From contig NZ_JAFFPT010000025.1 of NCBI RefSeq assembly GCF_016918785.1, positions 232,001 through 296,000 of the forward strand: 64,000 nucleotides of DNA, given 5' to 3'. Below the pieces are notes generated by a model. The model had not been told where the DNA came from. It ran no database searches and was given only the letters and a program-made list of their open reading frames with translations. Positions 26,849 to 41,885 of this stretch are shown piece after piece (position 1 is the first letter of the stretch; each line of letters opens with the position of its first letter). The DNA is from Leptospira ainazelensis (GTDB lineage Bacteria; Spirochaetota; Leptospiria; Leptospirales; Leptospiraceae). Made by a program: the position numbers and the translations under genes.

Positions 26849-27028
26849 AGGAGATCCTACATTTTAAGGGTCGTTGCTTTTTGTGGTGAAGCGCCGACTT
26901 GTTTGTCGGTGCAAATTTGTAAGAACTCCTCGGAACGTTTTTCAAGAAAACCGGGTAAGTTATGATTTTCCTACCGCTTTCCGCTTCGATAATCCCATTT
27001 TTTTGAGAACATAGGAGTTCCTACATTT
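26849..27028. repeat. Cluster of three AGGAGTTCCTA-type motifs and a hairpin
   Basis: This gap between convergent genes holds AGGAGATCCTACATTTT (from 26849), an inverted variant GTAAGAACTCCT (26919-26930) and the exact form ACATAGGAGTTCCTACATTT (27009-27028). Between them GCGCCGAC/GTCGGTGC (26891-26912) forms an 8-bp stem with one G-U and a 6-base loop. The stem has no following T run, so terminator function is uncertain. Confidence 0.55.
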
Positions 27029-27038
27029 TCAAAAAAGA

Positions 27039-29630
<2,592 letters not shown>

Positions 29631-29638
29631 TTGGATCC

Positions 29639-29806
29639 TTACTTTCTTACGGAGTCGATTACCTTGATCAATCTCTGAAATGTTTTACTCAAACATGATT
29701 TGCAAAGATCGTATTGGTAGAGTTGAGTGACCTTTGATCTGCATCCTGTGCAAGTCAAGAGATGATTCCCTTTCGCTTCTGTTTGTTTTTCTTCGAGTAA
29801 CTGCAT
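29639..29806 (-). CDS. Small zinc-ribbon protein
   Basis: A 55-residue protein with two CxxC knuckles (CTGC and CKSC) spaced as in a rubredoxin or zinc-ribbon knuckle: LLTCTGCRSKVTQL then DLCKSCLSK. The helix after it is basic (KTFQRLIKVIDSVRK). The ATG at 29806 has GGGAG five bases upstream; an in-frame ATG at 29827 lacks one. The product may bind zinc and nucleic acid or ribosomes, or be a small regulatory protein. The pairing with leuS is suggestive but not informative about function. Confidence 0.65.
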   Translation of the reverse strand: MQLLEEKQTEAKGNHLLTCTGCRSKVTQLYQYDLCKSCLSKTFQRLIKVIDSVRK

Positions 29807-29836
29807 TTTGCTCCCAGACTTATCCATGCTGATTTG

Positions 29837-29872
<36 letters not shown>

Positions 29873-30094
29873 GTGATCCAACAACATCCCTTCCCGGCTG
29901 ATCGGAGATTACGTTATAAAAACCGGGTTGTTTAGAGTCAAAAAAAAATAGCGGACACTCATCAGAAATAAGTAGAATTTTTTTTAAAAAAATTGAGATC
30001 TTTTGTTTTATGTGGAATGCTTTTTTAAATGCATGTTTCCAATGTATGAAAGCCGATCGATTGGAAATTTATTTCTTTTCAGAGTCAGACAAGG

Positions 30095-30865
30095 ATGGTG
30101 TCGCGTTTGCTACAGGTAAAAAATCTCAATAAGTCCTATTCAGTTTCGGGAAAAAAACTCGAAGTATTAAAAGACATCTCTTTTCAGATCGAAGAAGGAG
30201 AATTCATCGCAATTATCGGGCCTTCCGGTTCCGGAAAATCCACATTGCTTGCTATTTCAGCAGGTTTGGATCGTCCGGACGACGGAGAAGTGATTTTGGA
30301 CGGAATTCCACTCTTAGAAAAAGAGGAAGACGAGCTCGCAAAACTCAGGGGAGAAAAAATCGGATTTATTTTTCAAAATTTTCAGCTGATCAAATCGCTC
30401 AATGCGTTGGAAAATGTCTCTTTACCTCTTGTTCTAAATTCTAAACTGACAACCGCTCAAATAAGGGATCAAGCCTTTCTGTGGTTGGAAAAAGTTTCCA
30501 TGAAAGAAAGGGCTTCGAATTTTCCCGGACAACTTTCGGGAGGAGAAGAACAAAGGATCGCGATCGCAAGATCATTTATTCACAATCCGAAAATCTTATT
30601 CGCAGACGAACCGACCGCAAACTTAGATAAGAAGAATGGAGAGATTGTGATGCAACTTCTCGCGGAGTTGAATCAAAAAACCTCTTCTACTTTGATCGTT
30701 GTCACTCACGATCATTCCGTCGCCGATCTTGCGGATCGTGTATTGGAAATGAGCGATGGAAAAATCATAAGAGAAATTCAAGGCAAGAAGAATCGGTTTC
30801 AAAAAAAAGCTTCCGTGAAGTCTGCGAAGTCCGCGAAAAAAAAGGTTTCTAAGAAAAAAAGATGA
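30095..30865 (+). CDS. ABC transporter ATP-binding protein (LolD/YbbA-like)
   Basis: A 256-residue ATPase. Walker A is GPSGSGKST (42-50), the signature LSGGEEQ (147-153), Walker B/D-loop DEPTANLD (171-178) and the H-loop H205. It belongs to the LolD/FtsE/MacB-type group that works with FtsX-like permeases. The last 26 residues (231-256) are an unusual Lys-rich tail with twelve lysines. The start is uncertain: ATG 30095 abuts AAGG, and GTG 30098 or TTG 30107 are alternatives. It overlaps the permease gene by four bases (ATGA). Confidence 0.92.
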   Translation: MVSRLLQVKNLNKSYSVSGKKLEVLKDISFQIEEGEFIAIIGPSGSGKSTLLAISAGLDRPDDGEVILDGIPLLEKEEDELAKLRGEKIGFIFQNFQLIKSLNALENVSLPLVLNSKLTTAQIRDQAFLWLEKVSMKERASNFPGQLSGGEEQRIAIARSFIHNPKILFADEPTANLDKKNGEIVMQLLAELNQKTSSTLIVVTHDHSVADLADRVLEMSDGKIIREIQGKKNRFQKKASVKSAKSAKKKVSKKKR

Positions 30866-33399
30866 AACTGAAATTATTAATCCAATCGATCCTTAGGGAT
30901 TTTCGTTCTAAAAAAAGTTCCGCGTTGCAGATTGTTTTAGCGATAGCAATCGGGACCGGCTCTGTTACTGCGATTCACGCTTATAGAGAAGAATTGAGCC
31001 GGTCCATCCTAAAGGAAGCTCGTAACCTAATGGGTTCCGATCTTTTAATTCAAGCGCCTTCTCCGTTCACTTCGGAGCAAAAAGAATTTATGTCCCAAAG
31101 TCTTCCAAAGGGATCGGAAACCTCGGAACTCGTGCAGTTTGCTTCTATGCTTCGAAATCCTGAGAATGACGAAACCACACTTTCTCTGATCAAAACGATG
31201 AAGGGAAAATTTCCTTATTATGGAGAAATTCTTACCGAACCTCCGGGGGCTTATCGAAAACTCAAGGAAGGGGAGATACTTCTCGAAGAAAGCCTAATCA
31301 AGAATCTAAAATTAAAAATTGGTTCTTCCGTTTCTCTCGGTGAAAGAAATTTTATACTGAAGGGAAAGGTTCTCAAAGAACCGGGAATCGCCGGAAGTTT
31401 TCTTTCCATGGCTCCGACTTCTATCATTACTTCCTCTTCTCTTGCTTCCACGGGATTGGAACAAAGAGGTTCTAGAATCAGTTATTTGATTCCGATTAAA
31501 CTAAAAGACCCGAGCGTAGCGAGCAAATACAAAGAACTTCATTTTAAAGAGTATATTCAAAAAGACTTAACTCTTTACGATTCTACGGAAACAAATTCCG
31601 GATCTCGAAAATTCTTAACGAATACGTTGGACTTTTTCAGTTTGTTAGGGTTATCTGCCTTCTTTTTGGGTGGAATTTCGATTCTTCTTGCAAGCCGCGC
31701 GGGAATCCGAGAAAAATCAGGCGCGCTCGCCGTGTTAAAATGTCTCGGAGCCAGCCCGAGAACCGTAAGTTTTATCGTTTTGGGAGAATTGTTATTTTTC
31801 TCATTGATCGGTTCGACTTTAGGGATCGTCTTGGGGAATGTTTTGTTAGGTTGGATTCCCGATCTCGCCGGAGAGGAACTTCTCGGTTTTAAACCGACGA
31901 TCGGATGGACCTCCTTTCTTTGGGGGCTTTTGATCGGAATTTTGATTCCATTCTTTTCCTCGATCGAGTCACTCATTGAAATCCGAACTCTCAAACCGAT
32001 CCTCGCATTAAAGGAAGAATTTCAGGAAGAAACAAATCGGATTCCTAAGTTTAGAATCACTCAGATTTTCGGATATGCGGTCCTGTTTTTGTTATTTTTT
32101 CTTTTGGCTTGGTGGGAAACGGAAAGCCCTTGGAAGGGATTGATCCTCTGTTCGATTCTTCTTATTCTTCCCTTGATCGTTTTTTTAGCATATTCAGGAA
32201 TTAGAATATTGGTTTCTAAGATCAAAGAGAAAAGCGATCTGACTCCTTTTTCAAGATTTATCATCGGTAAATTCGACCGTCCGGGAACCACACTTTCGCT
32301 TTCCGTCATAGGACTTACAAGTTCGCTTTTTATTCTTCTTTTATCACTGATCGTAAGTGAGAGTCTTTTGGAATATAGCGGTGCGAAAGATAAAGAAAGA
32401 CGGCCCAACCTTTTTGTAATGGACATTCGTCCCGAACAGAAGGAGCACTTTGAAGAACTTGTGAAAGAATTTGATGCGGAGAAGGTGATCGTTGCGCCAG
32501 TCATCGGAGCGAGATTATCTAAGATCAACGGCGAGACCGTGAAAAAGGACGAGACCGAATCTTCCGCATTAAAAAGGGATTGGAGGTCGACAGCGAGAAC
32601 AAGGGAATATTTTCTTTCGTACAGAAATGATCCCTATCCGACCGAGAAGATTGTGGACGGTGATTTTTGGAGAAAAGGGGAAGAGGATCAGATCTCGGTG
32701 GAGAAAGAATTCTCCACTTACCTAAAGGTCAATTTAGGAGACAGTCTGACCTTTTTGATCGGCGGTGTCGAAGTTACGGGTGTTATCCGTAACTTTAGAA
32801 CCGTGAACTGGGCAGATATGCGCCCAAATTTTGTAGTTCTGTTTTCGAAAGGTATTTTGGAAAAAGCTCCCGGATATTATTTGAGTTCGCTTCGAATCGA
32901 ATCTGAAGAAAAGAGATACGAGCTTCAGAAGAACTTGGTTTCTAAATATCCGAATCTTACGATTATCGATACGGATAAAGCGGTGCGTGCGTTTTTGGGA
33001 ATCTTAGAGAAGATATCGTTTACGATTCGATTGATGACCTGGTTGATTTTGGGGGCTTCTCTCTTGTTGATTTTAACCGCGTTGAATTCGAGTCGAAAGG
33101 AAAGGATAGAAGAAACCACTTTATTGAGAATTATCGGCGGGACTTCGAGTTTTTTAAAAAAGGTCTTTCTATGGGAAGGAATTCTTCTAGGAACCTTTTC
33201 CTTTGCCCTAGCATTGCTTTTGGCATGGGGAGCAAACGAATTGATCAGTCAGAAGGTTTTGGAGATTCAGCCTTCGCATCCTTTCCTAGAATACTTGATC
33301 GCTTATGTGTTTACGATTATTGCGACTACTTCGGTCTACTATTTGAACTTAAGGGGAGAATGGAAAAAACCGCCGGTCAGTTTTATGAAAGCTATGTAG
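30862..33399 (+). CDS. FtsX-like ABC permease (YbbP-type)
   Basis: An 845-residue inner-membrane permease with two FtsX domains. An N-terminal TM segment (about 18-38) and a MacB-PCD-like periplasmic region precede the first FtsX core (about 250-365, with GLSAFFLGGISILLASRAGI and AVLKCLGASPRTV). Four further TM segments follow, then a second periplasmic region and a final FtsX core (LNSSRKERIEETTLLRIIGG onward). Length and layout match YbbP-type permeases, which with YbbA move lipids or export small molecules. It starts four bases inside the ATPase gene. Confidence 0.9.
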   Translation: MKLKLLIQSILRDFRSKKSSALQIVLAIAIGTGSVTAIHAYREELSRSILKEARNLMGSDLLIQAPSPFTSEQKEFMSQSLPKGSETSELVQFASMLRNPENDETTLSLIKTMKGKFPYYGEILTEPPGAYRKLKEGEILLEESLIKNLKLKIGSSVSLGERNFILKGKVLKEPGIAGSFLSMAPTSIITSSSLASTGLEQRGSRISYLIPIKLKDPSVASKYKELHFKEYIQKDLTLYDSTETNSGSRKFLTNTLDFFSLLGLSAFFLGGISILLASRAGIREKSGALAVLKCLGASPRTVSFIVLGELLFFSLIGSTLGIVLGNVLLGWIPDLAGEELLGFKPTIGWTSFLWGLLIGILIPFFSSIESLIEIRTLKPILALKEEFQEETNRIPKFRITQIFGYAVLFLLFFLLAWWETESPWKGLILCSILLILPLIVFLAYSGIRILVSKIKEKSDLTPFSRFIIGKFDRPGTTLSLSVIGLTSSLFILLLSLIVSESLLEYSGAKDKERRPNLFVMDIRPEQKEHFEELVKEFDAEKVIVAPVIGARLSKINGETVKKDETESSALKRDWRSTARTREYFLSYRNDPYPTEKIVDGDFWRKGEEDQISVEKEFSTYLKVNLGDSLTFLIGGVEVTGVIRNFRTVNWADMRPNFVVLFSKGILEKAPGYYLSSLRIESEEKRYELQKNLVSKYPNLTIIDTDKAVRAFLGILEKISFTIRLMTWLILGASLLLILTALNSSRKERIEETTLLRIIGGTSSFLKKVFLWEGILLGTFSFALALLLAWGANELISQKVLEIQPSHPFLEYLIAYVFTIIATTSVYYLNLRGEWKKPPVSFMKAM

Positions 33400-33530
33400 T
33401 AATTTTGTGATTTTTTCTTCGGACTCATCTTTCGTAAGGATGATGAGAATTCTTCGCTAATTCTTTATTTTTTTCACCTATCGTCTTTTTTTTGAAAAAA
33501 GCAGAATGCTTTGAATCGGAAGGGAACCGT

Positions 33531-34073
33531 ATGGGTATGGAGCAAATTTTTCTCAATTCCGATGAAAGTATAGAATCGGCTATGACCGAAAGTCAAGATA
33601 GAGTTGTTACGCTACTTGTGCCGGAGACGTATTTTGAAAATCTTTCGAAAGAGGAAAGAAAAGTTTTGGGTAAGAAACTTCCTTATCTTCTGAGGAGATA
33701 TGGAAAGTTTATGTGCGCTCAACCAAGGTTTAATGAGAAGGGGATTACGGTGCTTTATCAGAAAAATCAAGGAAAGCTGAAGAAATTGAATGTTAGAATG
33801 GGGACCGGTTACTGGGCATTGTTAGGAGCATTGGCCTATTCTCACGGTGTTTCTCGTTGTTTCCTTTTTAATTTTTTGTTGTCGTTGGATCATGCCGGAG
33901 TCGGAGATTCTATCGTGGAAGTTTTGAATAGAGGAGTTCCTACCTTTCACAACGTTTACAGATATATCTGGCAACTAGAAATCACACAAAACAAAGTGAC
34001 CCGCCTTCTCGAGTTCGAACCAAACCCGCTTCAGACTTACTTTGATTATAGTTTCCCTTGGTTAAAGACGTAA
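33531..34073 (+). CDS. DUF1564-family protein, paralogue 1
   Basis: A 180-residue member of a family seen essentially in Leptospira. Features shared with the second copy (49193-49708) are LLVPETYF, LSKEERKVLGKKL, the central GKLKKLNVRM then YWALLGALAYSHGVSRCFLFNFLL, and a C-terminal V-x-R-x-L-x-x-EPNPL. The centre reads as strand-helix-helix with a G-V-S-R turn, which resembles ribbon-helix-helix DNA-binding proteins; that is inference. ATG 33531 has AAGGG six bases upstream, so the TTG-initiated extension to 33492 is rejected. It is monocistronic, with a strong hairpin after it. Confidence 0.82.
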   Translation: MGMEQIFLNSDESIESAMTESQDRVVTLLVPETYFENLSKEERKVLGKKLPYLLRRYGKFMCAQPRFNEKGITVLYQKNQGKLKKLNVRMGTGYWALLGALAYSHGVSRCFLFNFLLSLDHAGVGDSIVEVLNRGVPTFHNVYRYIWQLEITQNKVTRLLEFEPNPLQTYFDYSFPWLKT

Positions 34074-34120
34074 AAAAGTTTTCTTTATCCTTTTTACGGT
34101 GCGTTGGATTTTGGAAATTT

Positions 34121-34152
34121 TCTAGTAAAGGACAATCGTGTCCTTTACTAGA
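34121..34152. terminator. Bidirectional terminator hairpin
   Basis: TCTAGTAAAGGACA and TGTCCTTTACTAGA form a perfect 14-bp stem around the loop ATCG. It sits between convergent genes, the DUF1564 gene on the plus strand and the cysteine-rich gene on the minus strand. On the plus strand a T-rich stretch follows after a few bases. Confidence 0.78.
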
Positions 34153-34162
34153 AACGGTGATT

Positions 34163-34456
34163 TTATTTTAGATTGGAAGCGAAGAATTCCTTAGTATCTG
34201 GGAATTCTGTTTTCGCCGAGCAAACTTTATAGTTGGAAGCGGAAGGACACGATGCGGTTCCACCAACTTTACAACCTTTATCTTGGCATTTTTTTCGGTT
34301 ATCAAACGTATCGGAGCCGGTATATCTGCAATAGTCTCTGCAAATATCCGTAGATCCGGAGGTGCAAATATAACAACCATCGGCGGAAAGATCTTTCAAC
34401 AAAAATAAAGAAACAAAAACAACGACGACAAAAACTAAGTTCTGAAACTTTTTCAT
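34163..34456 (-). CDS. Small cysteine-rich exported protein
   Basis: A 97-residue protein. A typical signal peptide (MKKFQNLVFVVVVFVSLFLL then KDLSADG) is followed by about 70 residues with eight cysteines (CYIC, DIC, DYC, KKC, GC, SC, VC), enough for four disulfides. No lipobox is evident, so the mature form is likely periplasmic or secreted. I do not recognise a family. It is monocistronic and bounded by the hairpin at 34121-34152. Confidence 0.7.
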   Translation of the reverse strand: MKKFQNLVFVVVVFVSLFLLKDLSADGCYICTSGSTDICRDYCRYTGSDTFDNRKKCQDKGCKVGGTASCPSASNYKVCSAKTEFPDTKEFFASNLK

Positions 34457-34526
34457 TAAAATCCCCTATCGGAATCTGATCCTAAAAATTCTGGGATCTC
34501 TGTAAAGATTAAAATAAGCGTCAAAT

Positions 34527-35075
34527 TTAATTCAACATCGGATCTTTCGTATGTTCTACGAAATAACGATAGATTCCTCCCTTGCTCCTCAAGGCTTCCT
34601 GCCAGGTCGTTTCCGGATCTTGGTTTAGAACAAAATCTTTAGTTGCTTCGTGTACGACCCAAGACTTTCTATTCATCTCCGTTTCCAATTGTCCCGCACC
34701 CCAACCCGAATAACCTTGATATACATGAAATTTAGAAGGGGATTCGATTAATTCCAACAAGGTGTCAAAACTTCTTGCGAGAAACAATCCTGGAATCACT
34801 TCGATTCCTGGTTGCGAGATGCTGTTATTTTCATGAAGAACAGAAATGAAAGTCGGGTCGACAGGACCGCCCGAATAAATCGGAAGACTCCGGCTGACTT
34901 GATCCGGAATTCCTTGAATTACATCGCCGATCGCGGCCTCTTGCTTTTTGTTTAACACCAGACCGAAAGCCCCCTGGCTGTCGTGTTCAATCAGGAGAAT
35001 AACCGTTTGGTTAAAGTAATCCATCACAATCGAGGAGTTGGAAATTAGAATCTTTCCGTTATAGGTTTCTTCCAT
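34527..35075 (-). CDS. YqgE/AlgH family protein (DUF179)
   Basis: A 182-residue cytosolic protein. The N-terminal GKILISNSSIVMDYFNQTVILL and GAFGLVLNK are family hallmarks, as are the central GGPVDPTFISVLH and the later GYSGWGAGQLETEM. The molecular function of this family is unknown; its name comes from a regulator of alginate in Pseudomonas. It ends 70 bases from the cysteine-rich gene and follows the oxidoreductase by 26 bases. Confidence 0.9.
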   Translation of the reverse strand: MEETYNGKILISNSSIVMDYFNQTVILLIEHDSQGAFGLVLNKKQEAAIGDVIQGIPDQVSRSLPIYSGGPVDPTFISVLHENNSISQPGIEVIPGLFLARSFDTLLELIESPSKFHVYQGYSGWGAGQLETEMNRKSWVVHEATKDFVLNQDPETTWQEALRSKGGIYRYFVEHTKDPMLN

Positions 35076-35101
35076 TCGTTTTATCCGATATTAGACCATT
35101 T

Positions 35102-36070
35102 TTATTTTTTAGACGTTCCGTGAATTTCGGAAAGAATTTTATACGCGATCTCCAACGTAGCGACATCGGAATCCCGATTCACGATTGGATCGGTTTCTTT
35201 TCTGATACAACGTATAAAGTGTTCGTGTTCTTGTTTTAACGGATTGTCTTTGTGAACGAAAATTTTCTCTACGATCGATTCTTGACGATATTTGATTTCT
35301 TCTGATAAAAGAAGAATGTCGGATGTAGCCTGTCTGTGAAGTTCGATTTCTTGATCCGTAAAATCCAACATGATATAAACGTCTTTTTGTGTGATGTTCA
35401 ACGTCCTAATCTTTGCTTGAGTTGCGCGAGACGCAGTAATACTCGCAAGACATCCATTCTCAAACTCTAATAGAACGTTGGCGATATCTTCGTGGTTTGA
35501 CTGAACTTTTGTTCCCGAAGCTGACAATTTTTTTACCGGAGAATTCACAAGGTTCAAGACGATGTCAATGTCATGAATCATCATGTCGAGAACCACTCCT
35601 ACGTCTTTGATTCTCGGATTGAAAGGCGCCAACCTTCTGGATTCAATCAATAACGGATCTTTTACTATTTTACCTAATTCTAATACCGCGCCGTTGAATC
35701 TTTCTACGTGTCCGACTAATAAAATCAAATTTTTAGAGGCCGCGATTCTTACGAGTTCTTTTGCTTGTTCCGTAGTTTCTGCGATCGGCTTTTCAACTAA
35801 CACATGTTTGCCGGCTTCAAGGGCTTTTTTTGCGATATCATGATGAAGGAATGTCGGAACTGCGATGATGACTGCGTCAACTTTTGAAATTAAATCTTCG
35901 AAGGAAGCGAATGCAGAGGTTTTGTGTTTATCGGCCATCTGTTTGGCCCTTTCTAAATCCGCGTCGTAGATTCCGACGAGGGTAGCGTCCCCTAAGGTTC
36001 TTGCTACGTTCACGTGATACTGACCCATGTGTCCTGTTCCGATCACACCGAGTTTTACTCTTTCTGTCAT
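35102..36070 (-). CDS. Gfo/Idh/MocA-family oxidoreductase
   Basis: A 322-residue NAD(P)-dependent enzyme. The N-terminal Rossmann fold has GVIGTGHMGQYHV (8-20), the EKPIAET motif supplies the conserved lysine (EKP, 93-95), and VVLDMMIHDIDIVL is the C-terminal-domain sugar-site helix. Relatives oxidise a sugar or amino-sugar nucleotide, often for envelope polysaccharides. A strong AAAGGAAA site precedes the ATG. Substrate is not assignable. Confidence 0.88.
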   Translation of the reverse strand: MTERVKLGVIGTGHMGQYHVNVARTLGDATLVGIYDADLERAKQMADKHKTSAFASFEDLISKVDAVIIAVPTFLHHDIAKKALEAGKHVLVEKPIAETTEQAKELVRIAASKNLILLVGHVERFNGAVLELGKIVKDPLLIESRRLAPFNPRIKDVGVVLDMMIHDIDIVLNLVNSPVKKLSASGTKVQSNHEDIANVLLEFENGCLASITASRATQAKIRTLNITQKDVYIMLDFTDQEIELHRQATSDILLLSEEIKYRQESIVEKIFVHKDNPLKQEHEHFIRCIRKETDPIVNRDSDVATLEIAYKILSEIHGTSKK

Positions 36071-36139
36071 TTTGTTTCCTTTCTTCTAACGCTTGTTTCC
36101 GCGTTTTTCGGGGATTCCCGATTTTTCTTTTGATAATAA

Positions 36140-36189
36140 GAGAACCGCCTGAAGTTTTCTTTGATTCGAATTCTTCAGGTCGAGTTCTC
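36140..36189 (-). terminator. Candidate terminator after dnaJ
   Basis: GAGAAC-CG-CCTGAAG and CTTCAGG-TCGA-GTTCTC form a two-part stem with a small internal loop and an 18-base apical loop, directly after the dnaJ stop. The minus-strand sequence after it is only moderately T-rich. Confidence 0.5.
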
Positions 36190-36191
36190 GT

Positions 36192-37332
<1,141 letters not shown>

Positions 37333-37395
37333 AAGCGCGGATTCTGATTGGGTAAGTTTGATTGCGAATTCAACGCCTTCGATGTCTTCAAGAAT

Positions 37396-37425
37396 GCCCG
37401 CGTTCGCCATTCGGCGAACGCGGGC
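37396..37425 (-). other. Hairpin in the dnaK-dnaJ spacer
   Basis: GCCCGCGTTCGCC and GGCGAACGCGGGC form a perfect 13-bp GC-rich stem with a 4-base loop. It lies 17 bases after the dnaK stop, and no T run follows on the transcribed strand, so it is more likely an RNA-stability or attenuation structure than a full terminator. Confidence 0.7.
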
Positions 37426-37442
37426 TCGATTACTCAAAGTTT

Positions 37443-39374
<1,932 letters not shown>

Positions 39375-39408
39375 TGTTGTGCTCCTTTATACTTCCCTGA
39401 GATTCTAA

Positions 39409-40047
<639 letters not shown>

Positions 40048-40061
40048 AGAATCTTCTCCTA

Positions 40062-41090
<1,029 letters not shown>

Positions 41091-41099
41091 GCTTCTTCT

Positions 41100-41126
41100 T
41101 TAGCACTCTGAATGTTAGAGTGCTAA
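41100..41126 (-). promoter_or_regulatory. hrcA: CIRCE operator of the heat-shock operon
   Basis: TTAGCACTC-N9-GAGTGCTAA matches the CIRCE consensus exactly. It lies just upstream of hrcA. Further upstream there is a TTGACA-like hexamer (41161-41166) but its spacing to TATTCT (41132-41137) is 23 bases, so the promoter itself is uncertain. Confidence 0.96.
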
Positions 41127-41786
41127 TCCATAGAATAAGTTTCCGAATTTGGGATAAAAATGTCAAGGAAGAAAGTCTTCCAGTGGCTTTTGGGCGTAAA
41201 AATCGAATTTTTTTTAGCAATCTGCCGGGAAGAGTGCGCGAAAAAAGAAGGGTTCTTGAGAAGATTTTAGAGAGAAAGGATGCGAAGAGTCGAGTGCGCG
41301 TCTTTCTGGGCATTTTTCAGAATTCCTGAAAAAAGGGAGGAGGCGGTCGGAAGTTCGACGCAGAGTTTGATTTAGGAGAGCGCGCCTGACTCAATCCGAG
41401 AAAGGTTTTGGATCCGTTTTCCCGAGGACTCGCGGAGTTCAGGAGGAGAAAAGGCCCGAGTTTTCCGAGAAATTGAGTAAACTATAGAACCTTGAAAGGT
41501 ACAAACCTGGGAAAGCTCGACCCTTGAGAGGGATCGTTTGTGCGAAAGAGGGAACGCGTAAGGTTTCTATGAATTTTGTAGGAACTCCTTCGAATTATTT
41601 CCAGAAGGATTTTCTTTGAAAAGGGCGCCCGTTCCAGCGAAGGGGCGATTTGGGACGAAATTCCGACCAGAATCCCCAACTTTCACCAAAGACATCGGAC
41701 TTTTTCCCTCAAAAACCAGACACATAGGAGTTCCTACATTTCCCGAATCCAGGCCTCTGTTTCACGAAAACAGAAAAAAATCCTAT
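41127..41786. other. Long intergenic region between the heat-shock operon and the PBP gene
   Basis: No gene is credible here. It must contain the hrcA promoter and probably that of the PBP gene. It carries TAGGAACTCCT (41579-41589) and TAGGAGTTCCTA (41725-41736), the repeats described elsewhere, the second within the 20-base form ACATAGGAGTTCCTACATTT that also occurs at 27009-27028. A degenerate GAAATTCCGAC is also present near 41657. Confidence 0.55.
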
Positions 41787-41885
41787 ATGCCAAATGATAT
41801 CTTAGAATCCCGTAGAATTCCTTCCGTTGGAAAACAACACTTTCCCAAATTCGCCGATCCGTCGATCTTTACTAAAAGAGAATGA
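41787..41885 (+). CDS. Possible 32-codon leader ORF overlapping the PBP start
   Basis: A short frame from ATG 41787 ends in TGA at 41883-41885, overlapping the PBP start codon (ATGA at 41882-41885). That overlap would allow translational coupling, but no ribosome site precedes the ATG and the peptide ([17 protein letters not shown]...) has no recognisable feature. It is reported as a possibility only. Confidence 0.25.
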   Translation: MPNDILESRRIPSVGKQHFPKFADPSIFTKRE

